Origin: Actinomycetales bacterium | GTDB lineage: Bacteria; Actinomycetota; Actinomycetes; S36-B12 | Reading direction: 5' to 3' | Assembly: GCA_016125355.1 (NCBI GenBank) | Contig: WGLX01000004.1 | Span: forward strand, 48,287 to 112,286 | Length of the DNA: 64,000 nt | In this document: one piece after another, positions 18,042-26,421 of the stretch | Layout: every line of letters starts with the position of its first letter | Numbering within the stretch: position 1 is the stretch's first letter | Made by a program: the position numbers and the translations under genes | Notes under the pieces: model-generated | Database searches by the model: none | What the model saw: only the letters and a program-made list of their open reading frames with translations | Told to the model about the DNA's origin: nothing

Positions 18042-18215
18042 TCAGGTCCCGGGCTGGCCTCCGCGCGTCGGCAGGCCCAGCGTCGCAGCCGTGTCGCGAG
18101 CCGCGTCGAGCATCTCACCAGCATCGGTGTAGCGGCCCCGCCAGTGCAGGCTGGCCACGCTCTCGATCATGTCGACGAGTTCCGCGAGCGCCCGCTCGCG
18201 CGCCATTCCGGTCAT
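18042..18215 (-). CDS. Small hypothetical protein (57 aa)
   Basis: A 57-codon frame starting MTGMARERALAELVDMI and ending RGGQPGT, mostly amphipathic helix and rich in Ala, Arg and Leu, with GC-rich third positions. It fills the gap between the hemerythrin gene and the ABC permease. An alternative start lies at the second Met, 9 nt in. The ribosome site is weak. No family was recognised; translation needs proof. Confidence 0.45.
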   Translation of the reverse strand: MTGMARERALAELVDMIESVASLHWRGRYTDAGEMLDAARDTAATLGLPTRGGQPGT

Positions 18216-18295
18216 GGCAAGACGGTAGGGAGCCTTCGTGACGGCCGCGTTACCGCCGGATCGAGATCTGGTTTCGGCGTCCTTCGGATGTCAGG

Positions 18296-19165
18296 TCAGC
18301 TGGTGATGTCCTTGCGACCGAATCTCGCCCACGCCAGGCTCACGAACAGGACGGCGTAGGCGAGGTTCACCAGCAGGCCGCGGCCGATCTCGTCGAGGTA
18401 CATGGGCTGCCGGAACAGGTCGGCGAAGGCGGGCCAGTAGTGCACCAGCAGCCACGGATGCAGCCAGTCCAGCTGGGAGATGCCGTCGAGGATCCACATG
18501 GCCGTGGAGATGATCGTGACCGCGATCATCGCCGCGATCGGCTGCTCGGTGAGGACGGAGACGAAGAGCCCGATCCCGGCCAGTGCCGTGAGCCCGGCGA
18601 TCACGTACAGCGCGGCAAGCACGAGACGCCATAGGCCCTCCGCGAGGGAGACCTGGGTCCCGGACAGCAGGGTGACCGGACCCAGCCCGAACAGCAGTCC
18701 GCCGATCAGGACGCCGACGACGACCACCACCACGACGCCGATGACGGCGCCGATGGCGAGCGCCGCGTACTTGACCAGCAGCAGCCTGGTCCGCGTCACC
18801 GGCACGGTGAGCAGGTAGCGCAGGGTCCCGGTGTTGGCCTCTCCGGCGATCGCGTCGCCGGAGAGGACGGCGACGGCCAGGGGAAGGAACAGCGCGATCT
18901 CGATCGTCAGCGCCGCCAGCGCCACGAACATGCCGTTGGAGGTGGCCGCGGTGATGAAGTCGTTGTTCCCGCGCCGCGGCGTCGAGACCTTGAGCGCGAT
19001 CGCGATCATCACGGGCACGGACGCCAGGACGAGCAGTCCCATCTGGTTCCGGCGGCGACCGACGATCAGCCGGAGCTCCGAGCGCAGCATGCGTCCGTGG
19101 CTGCGGACTGCGGACGGCCCGCGGCGCGACTGCTCGACCACCGGGGCCGTCTCACTCGCCGACAT
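18296..19165 (-). CDS. ABC transporter permease (ABC-2 type)
   Basis: A 289-aa membrane subunit with six predicted helices and an early GNNDFITAATSNGMF extracytoplasmic loop, typical of ABC-2/NatB-like permeases. It overlaps the ATP-binding gene by 14 nt and follows the LolA-like lipoprotein gene in one minus-strand operon. In actinomycetes such triplets are annotated as lipoprotein-associated exporters; the substrate is unknown. Confidence 0.8.
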   Translation of the reverse strand: MSASETAPVVEQSRRGPSAVRSHGRMLRSELRLIVGRRRNQMGLLVLASVPVMIAIALKVSTPRRGNNDFITAATSNGMFVALAALTIEIALFLPLAVAVLSGDAIAGEANTGTLRYLLTVPVTRTRLLLVKYAALAIGAVIGVVVVVVVGVLIGGLLFGLGPVTLLSGTQVSLAEGLWRLVLAALYVIAGLTALAGIGLFVSVLTEQPIAAMIAVTIISTAMWILDGISQLDWLHPWLLVHYWPAFADLFRQPMYLDEIGRGLLVNLAYAVLFVSLAWARFGRKDITS

Positions 19166-20084
19166 CGAAGCCCTCCCCGGTCAGCGCGACGAACAGGTCC
19201 TCGAGGCTCGGGGTGCCGACGACGAAGCCTCGTACGCCGACCCCGCGAGCGACCAGTTCCGCGACGATCCGCTCGGGGGCGACCCCGTCCTGCTCGGCCT
19301 CCGCGCCCGCGGCGGTCTCGATGACGGCGCTGAGCCCCAGTGCACGCAGCACCTCGGCGGCCTCGCGCGGCATGGCCGTCGACACCGTGACGGTCGGCTT
19401 CGCGCCGGAGCGCACCTCGGCGACCGTTCCCTGCGCGACCAGGCTCCCTTGCCGCATCACCCCGACATGCGAGCACACCTGCTCCACCTCCGACAGGAGA
19501 TGGCTCGACACCAGGACGGTGGTGCCCTCCTCGGCGAGCGACCCGATGAGGTGGCGCACCTCGCGCGTCCCCTGCGGGTCCAGCCCGTTGGTGGGCTCGT
19601 CGAGGACCAGCAGATCGCGCGGCTGGAGCAGGGCCGCAGCAATGGCGAGGCGCTGCCGCATGCCCAGTGAGTAGGCGCGGTACCGCTTCCGGGCCGCGGC
19701 CAGCAGTCCCACGCGATCGAGGGCCTGGTCGATCCGCTGCTTCGCCGTCCCCGGCTCCGCGAACCGGTCCGCCGCGTCCAGCCGCATGAGGTTCGCCCGC
19801 CCCGACAGGTAGGGATGGAAGGCCGGCCCCTCGACGAGGGACCCCACCCGCGGCAGGACGGCGGAAACCCGCTCCGGAACCGGCTCACCGAGCAGGTGGA
19901 TGTCACCGGCCGACGGGAAGGCCAGGCCGAGCAGCATGCGGATGGTCGTCGTCTTCCCGGACCCGTTCGGGCCGAGGAAGCCGTACACCGACCCGCGGGG
20001 CACGGCCAGGTCGATCTCGTTGACCGCGGCGTACTGGCCGAAGCGCTTGACCAGCCCGTGGGTGGCGACCGCGAGGTCGGTCAC
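19152..20084 (-). CDS. ABC transporter ATP-binding protein
   Basis: A 310-aa ATPase with Walker A GPNGSGKT (38-45), signature LGMRQR (with SL before it), Walker B LLVLDEP followed by the switch His in VSSHLLSEVE. The C-terminal 90 residues form a regulatory extension, as in many DrrA/CcmA-type exporters. Initiation is from GTG at 20084, overlapping the LolA-like stop by 4 nt. The partner permease overlaps downstream. Confidence 0.9.
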   Translation of the reverse strand: MTDLAVATHGLVKRFGQYAAVNEIDLAVPRGSVYGFLGPNGSGKTTTIRMLLGLAFPSAGDIHLLGEPVPERVSAVLPRVGSLVEGPAFHPYLSGRANLMRLDAADRFAEPGTAKQRIDQALDRVGLLAAARKRYRAYSLGMRQRLAIAAALLQPRDLLVLDEPTNGLDPQGTREVRHLIGSLAEEGTTVLVSSHLLSEVEQVCSHVGVMRQGSLVAQGTVAEVRSGAKPTVTVSTAMPREAAEVLRALGLSAVIETAAGAEAEQDGVAPERIVAELVARGVGVRGFVVGTPSLEDLFVALTGEGFDVGE

Positions 20085-21193
20085 CCGGCGGCCAGGGCAG
20101 ACTCGACCTGCTGCGCGGTGACTGCTCCGACCGCGATGCGGCCGTCATCGGTCAGTATCGCGGTGAACAGCGTGCCGTCGAGCACGTGCCCCGAACCCCA
20201 GGATCCGGATACCGTCGGCAGGGAGTCGAGCATCGTCATGAGGTCCTGCGATCCGCTGCTCGCATCCGAGGCAGCAGCGGTGGCCGGCCGAGGCATCGCC
20301 GCGACCAGGACGCGGGTCCAGCCGTCGCCGACCACGGTCGGGGGCGCGGTGTTGCTCTGCGGAGCCTCTCCGGCGCTCCCGTCCGGCCCGCCCATCTCAG
20401 TCACGGTGGCATTGGCCGGAGGGGTGAAGTCGAAGACGGACGCATCCGGAGTGCCGAAGTCAACAGACGTGAAGCCGACGTAGAGGGCGGGCGCCTGGGT
20501 GGCGCTGGAGAACACCTGGACGCGCAGGGGGGTGGCCGTCTCAGAATCCACCGACAGCACGACACGCGCCACCTTGGATCCGCTCTGCCGTGGCGCGAGG
20601 ACCAGGTCGTAGACCGGTCGACCCGCCACCGACCCGGCACCCGAGACACTCACCTCGGTCGTGGGGTCGAGATTCGCGAGCACGAGGTCGGCGGCCTCCT
20701 GGGGGGTCGAGGGCACCTGCATGGCGGTCGTGTCCGCCTCGTGCGCTCCGTCCTTCGTCAGCACGGCGTGCTGGGCGGATACCGCGGAGCTGTCCCAGAC
20801 CCACACGTCCTTGCCGTTCTGGATGACGTCGTACTCGGACCGCTCCCCGAGGAGGTCGACGCGGGACTTGCCCGCACCGTCGGTCCAGACGCGCAGCGTG
20901 TGCGTGCCGCTGGCCAGGCTGGTCAGGTCGCTGCTGCCTCCCGAGGTGCCGGTCGGCAGCGCGGGGATCCCGAGGTCGGCCAGGTAGGAGACGGTTCCTG
21001 ACATCGCCTGGGGCGTGGCCCCCTGCAGGTCGACGAGCAGCTCGCCCGCCGTCTTGGCGGGCAGCCCCGAGTCGGCGGAGACTCCCGCCGTACCGACGGC
21101 AGCGCCGGCGAGGATGACGGCGGCAGCGGCTCCGGGGACCGCCCAGCGCAGCCGGGGATGACGGTCGAAGATTCTCACCCCTCCATGATGCAT
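20081..21193 (-). CDS. LolA/RseB-like exported lipoprotein-carrier-type protein
   Basis: A 370-aa protein: an N-terminal hydrophobic anchor or signal segment (about 17-37) followed by a mostly beta outer-membrane-lipoprotein-carrier/MucB-RseB N-terminal-like fold (TLRVWTDGAGKSRVDLLGERSEYDVIQNGKDVWVWDS). The C-terminus contains a Ser/Ala-rich stretch. Homologous genes commonly precede an ABC ATPase-permease pair in actinomycetes, as here (4-nt overlap). The start is uncertain: ATG at 21193 or a nearby GTG at 21178, whose GGAGG is too close to serve as its own site. Confidence 0.65.
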   Translation of the reverse strand: MHHGGVRIFDRHPRLRWAVPGAAAAVILAGAAVGTAGVSADSGLPAKTAGELLVDLQGATPQAMSGTVSYLADLGIPALPTGTSGGSSDLTSLASGTHTLRVWTDGAGKSRVDLLGERSEYDVIQNGKDVWVWDSSAVSAQHAVLTKDGAHEADTTAMQVPSTPQEAADLVLANLDPTTEVSVSGAGSVAGRPVYDLVLAPRQSGSKVARVVLSVDSETATPLRVQVFSSATQAPALYVGFTSVDFGTPDASVFDFTPPANATVTEMGGPDGSAGEAPQSNTAPPTVVGDGWTRVLVAAMPRPATAAASDASSGSQDLMTMLDSLPTVSGSWGSGHVLDGTLFTAILTDDGRIAVGAVTAQQVESALAAG

Positions 21194-21272
21194 CGGCCGG
21201 GCCGCCTGGGCCAAACGTGCCCGCCGGACCGAAAGCGCAGCGGAACCGCGGTCCGCGGCACAAGATGGAACC

Positions 21273-22064
21273 ATGCCATGGATTACGAGGAGCCTGACGG
21301 CAGGCGTGCTGGCCATCGGCCTCGTGGTGGCACTCGTCGCGGGCACGTCCGCGCACGCGGCGACGCGCGGCACCGTTGATCAGGGCGTCCCGACCTCCGT
21401 GCCGGGAGCGTCCACGGACCCGCTGCCCGAGACCGTCCTCGGCAAGGCGTGGACAAGGATACCCACGCGGAAGAAGGTGGTGGCCCTCACGTTCGACGCC
21501 GGGGGCGGATCGGGAGGCGTGACCAGCATCCTGCGCACGCTGAAGCGCGAGGGGATCACGGCCACCTTCTTCCTCACCGGCCGCTGGGCGCGCACCTTCC
21601 CCGCCAAGGTCCGCCGGATCGCCCGCGCTGGGCACGTGCTCGGCAACCACACCGACTCCCATGGGAAGGTCCCTGACTGGTCCACGACCCGGCTCCGACG
21701 CGAGCTCCGGACCACGAACCGGGCCGTCCAGCAGGCCGCCGGGCGCGGTACCCGCCCGTGGTTCCGGTTCCCCTACGGAGCGCACACCGCCGCCGATGTC
21801 ATCCGACTCAACGAGCTTGGCTACGTGCCAATCCAGTGGACCGTCGACGCGGCCGGCTGGCTCGGCACGTCGGGCGGCATGACCGCGGCCAGGGTGGAGC
21901 AGCGGGTGCTCAAGGCCCTCACGCCGGGTGCGATCGTCCTCATGCACGTCGGCCAGAACCCCCAGGACGGGTCCACGCTCGACGCGGATGCCCTGCCACG
22001 CCTGATCGACGACCTGCGTGCCCGCGGGTACGAGTTCACTACAGTCGAGTCCCTGGTCCACTAG
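21273..22064 (+). CDS. Secreted polysaccharide deacetylase (CE4)
   Basis: A 263-aa protein with a Sec signal peptide at 1-30 (AHA/ATR) and a NodB-homology domain. Motif 1 is TFDAG (73-77), where the second Asp of the classical TFDDG is Ala. Motif 2 is HTDSH (metal ligands H126 and H130). Motif 3 is RFPYG (165-169). The late motif LMH is seen in IVLMHVGQN. It likely N- or O-deacetylates a cell-wall or extracellular polysaccharide. The changed second Asp in motif 1 is worth noting, since the metal-binding Asp is normally retained. Confidence 0.8.
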   Translation: MPWITRSLTAGVLAIGLVVALVAGTSAHAATRGTVDQGVPTSVPGASTDPLPETVLGKAWTRIPTRKKVVALTFDAGGGSGGVTSILRTLKREGITATFFLTGRWARTFPAKVRRIARAGHVLGNHTDSHGKVPDWSTTRLRRELRTTNRAVQQAAGRGTRPWFRFPYGAHTAADVIRLNELGYVPIQWTVDAAGWLGTSGGMTAARVEQRVLKALTPGAIVLMHVGQNPQDGSTLDADALPRLIDDLRARGYEFTTVESLVH

Positions 22065-22099
22065 ACCGGGCCCCGGCGCCCGGCCCGAGAAGGCGTTGC

Positions 22100-23110
22100 A
22101 TGGCCCTCAGCGATTTCCCTCGCCACCCGCTCACCTTCGGGCCGAGCCCCGTGCACCCGCTGCCGCGGCTCTCGGAGCACCTCGGGGGAGCCCGCATCTG
22201 GATGAAGCGCGAGGACTGCAACAGCGGCCTGGCCTTCGGCGGGAACAAGGTCCGCAAGCTCGAGTACATCGTCCCTGACGCCATCGCGAGCGGCGCGGAC
22301 ACGCTGGTGTCGATCGGCGGCGTGCAGTCGAACCACACCCGTCAGGTCGCGGCCGTCGCAGCGCATCTGGGCATGAAGGCCGTGCTCGTGCAGGAGGCCT
22401 GGGTCGACTGGCCCGACTCGGTCAACGACCGCGTCGGCAACATCATGCTGTCGCGGATCATGGGCGCCGAGGTCCGTCTCGATCCCTCGGGGTTCGACAT
22501 CGGCATCCGGGACAGCTGGCAGCAGGCCCTCGAAGACGTGGAGGCGCGGGGCGGACGGCCGTACGGCATCCCGGCCGGCGCCTCCGAGCATCCGCTCGGC
22601 GGCCTCGGCTTCGCCAACTGGGCGTATGAGGTGGAGCAGCAGGAGGCAGAGCTGGGCGTCTTCTTCGACACCATCGTGGTGTGCACGGTGACCGGGAGCA
22701 CCCACGCGGGGATGATCGCGGGGTTCGCCGGTCAGGAGCGGCCCCGCCGCGTGCTCGGCATCGATGCCTCAGCGACCCTGGACAAGACCCGCGAGCAGGT
22801 GGGCCGGATCGCCCGCCACACAGCGGCCCTCATCGACCTGGGCCGTGAACTCCGCGAGGACGAGATCACCGTGCTCGAAGGCTGGGCCGGCGACTACTAC
22901 GGGATCCCCGTCGACTCGACCCTGGACGCCATCCGGCTCACGGGCAGCCTGGAGGGCGTCATCCTCGACCCGGTCTACGAGGGCAAGTCGATGGCCGGGT
23001 TGATCGACCTGGTGGCCTCGGGCGAGATCCCCCGGACATCGAACGTGCTGTACGCCCACCTCGGCGGTCAACCGGCCCTGAACGCCTACTCCGCTCTCTT
23101 CCGGAGCTGA
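22100..23110 (+). CDS. acdS: 1-aminocyclopropane-1-carboxylate deaminase
   Basis: A 336-aa PLP enzyme whose start ([20 protein letters not shown]) and whole length match characterised ACC deaminases. The PLP lysine is K50 in [10 protein letters not shown]. The two residues that separate true ACC deaminases from D-cysteine desulfhydrases, Glu295 and Leu322 in the Pseudomonas enzyme, are present as E294 (VYEGKS) and L321 (YAHLGG). It converts ACC to 2-oxobutyrate and ammonia. No AcdR/Lrp regulator is adjacent. The gene follows the deacetylase by 35 nt and precedes a YbjN gene. Confidence 0.88.
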   Translation: MALSDFPRHPLTFGPSPVHPLPRLSEHLGGARIWMKREDCNSGLAFGGNKVRKLEYIVPDAIASGADTLVSIGGVQSNHTRQVAAVAAHLGMKAVLVQEAWVDWPDSVNDRVGNIMLSRIMGAEVRLDPSGFDIGIRDSWQQALEDVEARGGRPYGIPAGASEHPLGGLGFANWAYEVEQQEAELGVFFDTIVVCTVTGSTHAGMIAGFAGQERPRRVLGIDASATLDKTREQVGRIARHTAALIDLGRELREDEITVLEGWAGDYYGIPVDSTLDAIRLTGSLEGVILDPVYEGKSMAGLIDLVASGEIPRTSNVLYAHLGGQPALNAYSALFRS

Positions 23111-23168
23111 CGTGGACCGGTTCGGCATCCACTGGCCCATCGGCTTCGAGCACTGAGGAGGGGAGCGC

Positions 23169-23702
23169 ATGCGTCCTGACGTCGCGTACGTCTATGTCCG
23201 GGACCTCATCGAGCGGATCACGGGTTCCCGTCCGGAGCCGGACCATGACGGGGACCTGCCGGTCCACTTCCACGGCGCCCTGTTCTTCGTCCGCATCGTC
23301 GGACCGGTCAACCCGTGGGTGCAGGTCTTCAGCGTCGGGGTGGCGGACCTGGAGCCGAGCCCGGAGCTCATGGCCATGCTCAACGACATCAACAGCCGGA
23401 TCCACTTCGCTCGCGCCTTCTTCGTGAACGGCCAGGTGATCATCGAGGCGGAGATCTGGGCGGATGACGTGACGCCCACGAACTTCCTCTACGCATGCCA
23501 GAACGTCGCCTCGGCCACCGATGCGTTTGCTCCGGCCATCCTCAAGGCCTTCGGTGGCCGACCGCTGTTCGAGGAGTCCAAGACGGACGCCTACGAGCAG
23601 GGGGAACTCCCGCTCGGACCGCTGTCCGGTCTGCGCGACGCGGAACCGGACGAGGACGGCCTGCCGCCCAGTGCCCGCTCCGCGGCCAGCCCTTATCTCT
23701 AG
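23169..23702 (+). CDS. YbjN-domain protein
   Basis: A 177-aa protein with the YbjN/type-III-chaperone-like fold: alternating alpha and beta with VHFHGALFFVRIVGPVNPWVQVFSVG, a NDINSRIHFARAFFVNGQVIIEAEIWADD core and a Pro/Ser-rich tail. Such proteins are thought to bind peptides; no enzymatic role is known. A strong AGGAGGGGA ribosome site lies just upstream, 59 nt after the acdS stop, so the two are probably co-transcribed. The 3' end overlaps the convergent permease by 4 nt. Confidence 0.7.
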   Translation: MRPDVAYVYVRDLIERITGSRPEPDHDGDLPVHFHGALFFVRIVGPVNPWVQVFSVGVADLEPSPELMAMLNDINSRIHFARAFFVNGQVIIEAEIWADDVTPTNFLYACQNVASATDAFAPAILKAFGGRPLFEESKTDAYEQGELPLGPLSGLRDAEPDEDGLPPSARSAASPYL

Positions 23703-25018
23703 GGCGTCTCCACCTGGCCTGTGCCGAGTCGAGCCCGGGGCCCGGCGCCTCTGCGGCGGTAGACCCACTCCAGGCCGAAGGCCAGGGCCACCGTGATGAT
23801 CATGGCGATGGCGCTGGACGGCGCAGTCGTCAGCGAGTTCACCATGAGCAGCGTGAACAGGGCCAGGTTGACGACGATGGCGGCGACCAGCAGGCCCAGG
23901 CGAGCGCCGGTCTTCGCGCGAATACGGATGTGTCCGACAGTGATGGCGGCGTAGACGAGCAGGAAGCCGAGCGACGCCATCTGCCCGACGATGGACAGGG
24001 GGAACGCCACGACCAGCAAGGAGACCACGCCGGCCGAGAACAGCAGTGCCAGGGGAACCCGTCGAAGCACCACGCGGGCCAGGAACGCGGAGACCTCCTC
24101 CTCCTTCGAGATGTCGGCGGCGATGTTGGAGGCCGCGAAGATGGTCGCGTTGACCGCAGCCGCGGTAGCGAGCAGCGCTGAGATGCTCACCACGACGAAT
24201 CCCGCGGTACCCGCGACCACCCGCCCCGCATCCGCCAGGACGTGCCCGGAATCCGCCTGCATCGTCTGCAGGGGCACGAGCATCGCCACCAATGCGCTCA
24301 CGGCGATGTAGATGACCGTCACGACGATCAGGGCCGTGAACATCGCCCGGGGCAGCTCCTTCCGCGGCGCCGCCATCGCATCAGACGCATTGGTGACGAC
24401 GCCGAACCCCTGGTAGTTCACGTACAGCAGTCCGGCCGCCACGGTCACGCCGAGCACCGTGCCGTCCGAGCCGAACATCATGCTGGGATCGGCCTTCAGG
24501 GAGCCGCCGATCACGAAGGCGATCAGCGTGAGGATCACCAGGGCGATGGCCGCGGACTCGGCCTTGCCGACCACGTTGGTGCCGAGCAGGTTCACCAGGG
24601 CGAAGACGATGACGACGCCCACCCCGATCGCCCGTGCGGCCCACGCCGGGAAGGAGTCCCCCAGCAGTCCTCCGAGGTACGCCGTGAAGCTGACGGCGTA
24701 CAGGGCGGCCGCGATCAGGTAGGCGAGGTACTGGAAGACGTTGATGCCGCCCGCCAGCAGGGTGTGCCCGAACCCCTGCAGCGTGAAGTTGGCCGGCCCC
24801 CCTGCGGAGGGAAACGCGGCGCCGAGTTTCGAGTAGGAGTAGACGGAGAACGCCGCGGCCAGGGCCCCCACGAGGAAGGCGAGTGGCAGCCACGTACCCG
24901 CGTGCTCGCTGGCCAGGCCGAGCATCGAGTACAGGCCGGCGCCGACCATGCCCCCGATGCCGAGGGCGACGGCACTGGTGAGGCTGACGTTCTTCGGCGC
25001 CGTGACCGGTGCCGTCAT
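23699..25018 (-). CDS. APC-superfamily amino-acid permease
   Basis: A 439-aa transporter with about twelve helices. The first helix carries the APC unwound-segment motif GIGGMVGAGLYSMLG; a GPANFTLQGFG loop and the ATNASDA-type segment follow. It probably exchanges or imports an amino acid with H+. The start at 25018 overlaps the upstream secreted-protein stop by 4 nt, so the two form an operon. A longer frame continues upstream but duplicates the neighbouring gene in another reading. Confidence 0.8.
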   Translation of the reverse strand: MTAPVTAPKNVSLTSAVALGIGGMVGAGLYSMLGLASEHAGTWLPLAFLVGALAAAFSVYSYSKLGAAFPSAGGPANFTLQGFGHTLLAGGINVFQYLAYLIAAALYAVSFTAYLGGLLGDSFPAWAARAIGVGVVIVFALVNLLGTNVVGKAESAAIALVILTLIAFVIGGSLKADPSMMFGSDGTVLGVTVAAGLLYVNYQGFGVVTNASDAMAAPRKELPRAMFTALIVVTVIYIAVSALVAMLVPLQTMQADSGHVLADAGRVVAGTAGFVVVSISALLATAAAVNATIFAASNIAADISKEEEVSAFLARVVLRRVPLALLFSAGVVSLLVVAFPLSIVGQMASLGFLLVYAAITVGHIRIRAKTGARLGLLVAAIVVNLALFTLLMVNSLTTAPSSAIAMIITVALAFGLEWVYRRRGAGPRARLGTGQVETP

Positions 25019-26316
25019 CCGGACTGCGCCGCGAGCAGGCGGTCGGCCAGGGTCCGCGCCAGCTCGTTCACGGCCAGCTGGTCGAGGGGGATCTGACGCA
25101 GCCCGTCCCGGCTCAGGTAGTAGGTCAGGCTCTGGATGTTGTTCTCGGCCATCAGGTACACGGTGTAGCTCTTGGTCGTGAACCCGGACTGCGGGTCGCT
25201 GGTGAGCTGGCGCAGCCAGAGGGCGGGAACGCCGTGGTACACGAACTCCGACACCCCGCCGGAGATGCGAGTGACCTGCTTGGACTGCGAGATCGCCGGG
25301 GCCGCCGGGTCGTTGCAGGCGAGGACGATGCGGCGCAGCTGTCGCCACACCTCCGCCACCTCGCTGTCGGACTGGTACGCCTCGACCTCCTGCATGAGCT
25401 CGCCGGGCTCGGCACCCACGTCACCCCATCCGCCGAGGGAGGAGATCGACGTCCATGTGCCCGCTCCCGCGTTGTCCGTGCAGGTCCGCGGGCCGCTCCC
25501 GGGTGCGGTCGACGAGAACGACGACCAGCCGCCCGCGGCGGGCGAGGTGACCGGCAGCTCGGCAGGCAGGTCCGCCGCTCGCAGCATCGACGCGGCGGTG
25601 TCGACCGTGACCCAGCCCTGCTGCATGGGCAGGGTCGCCCGCTTCGCCCACGTGTCGGCCAGCTGGTAGGACAGGGCATCGACGGCTGCGGAGACGCCGG
25701 CCGGCAGCGTCCGGCCCTGCCGGTAGTAGACGAGCTGCTGGATCCCGCCGTCGACGGGGGCCACGGTGACGTAGAGGACGCTGCTCGGCGTGAAGGTCGC
25801 GACCGCCCAGCCATCGCCCGCCGCGCCCTGGGCGGGGAGGCGGGTGCGGCTGACCTTCGAGGTGCCGTCCTCATCAGTCCACGTGCGGTCGCAGTGCTTC
25901 GCGATCGACGCCGACAGCGAGGCCCAGGCGTTGGTCCCTGCGGCAGGCGTCGGGTAGGTGTACTCCGTCTGCGTCAGGTAGCCGTTGCTGCTGCTGTAGC
26001 CGACGGCCAGCGTGGCAGGAACGGCCACGCTGGACGGGTAGGTGCTCCCGTAGATGCACACCGGCCAGGGGTCCTGGCCGCCGGGCGGGTTGGTGAAGCC
26101 GGTGCTGAACGTCGCCTTCGCCGATGGGCCGGTGAGCAGGGCCGGCTGGTCCTGCATGTCGCTCATGGCCAGCGTGGCCTGGACCAGGTCCGTCGTGGGA
26201 GGGGGCGGGGCCAGCGGTGGGAAGGCCGCATAGGCCGTTCCGGGGAGGCAGACCGCCCATGCCGTCGCCACGCCTGCGATCCCGATCCGGACCATTCCCC
26301 GCCGCCGACTGCCCAT
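25015..26316 (-). CDS. Secreted protein with two internally related halves
   Basis: A 433-aa protein with a Sec signal peptide (1-30) and a Pro-rich linker. Two similar halves follow. Around 145-235: WTDEDGTSKVSRTRLP, FTPSSVLYVTVAPVDGGIQQLVYYRQGRTLP, LADTWAKRA. Around 310-433: LACNDPAAPAISQSKQVTRISGGVSE, TVYLMAENNIQSLTYYLSRDGLRQIPLDQL, LADRLLAA. Each half contains two cysteines that may form disulfides. It resembles extracytoplasmic sensor-type domains of actinobacteria, but no family is certain. A GGGGAGG ribosome site precedes the start. It is translationally coupled to the amino-acid permease. Confidence 0.6.
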   Translation of the reverse strand: MGSRRRGMVRIGIAGVATAWAVCLPGTAYAAFPPLAPPPPTTDLVQATLAMSDMQDQPALLTGPSAKATFSTGFTNPPGGQDPWPVCIYGSTYPSSVAVPATLAVGYSSSNGYLTQTEYTYPTPAAGTNAWASLSASIAKHCDRTWTDEDGTSKVSRTRLPAQGAAGDGWAVATFTPSSVLYVTVAPVDGGIQQLVYYRQGRTLPAGVSAAVDALSYQLADTWAKRATLPMQQGWVTVDTAASMLRAADLPAELPVTSPAAGGWSSFSSTAPGSGPRTCTDNAGAGTWTSISSLGGWGDVGAEPGELMQEVEAYQSDSEVAEVWRQLRRIVLACNDPAAPAISQSKQVTRISGGVSEFVYHGVPALWLRQLTSDPQSGFTTKSYTVYLMAENNIQSLTYYLSRDGLRQIPLDQLAVNELARTLADRLLAAQSG

Positions 26317-26421
26317 GCCGTTCGCCTCCCCGCATCGCCGTCCTGCCTCGGAAGGTACTCGCCGCAGCTGCCGTTTCGCGTCCTCATCGAGATCGTGGCG
26401 GCCCGGGCGGTGCCGCGGGTG

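Noticed and set aside
14734..18132. Very long plus-strand frame (over 1100 codons) over the GH65 and hemerythrin genes, and an 805-codon minus-strand frame at 14837-17254
   Set aside because: Both are shadow frames of GC-rich coding DNA. The GH65 and hemerythrin readings carry conserved catalytic or metal residues, and the shadows have none.
22067..22087. GC hairpin after the polysaccharide deacetylase as a terminator
   Set aside because: Only six pairs with a 9-nt loop and no U-tract; it lies within 13 nt of the next start codon and is probably chance GC symmetry.
22100..23110. Call as D-cysteine desulfhydrase
   Set aside because: The Glu and Leu residues diagnostic of ACC deaminase are present at the matching positions.
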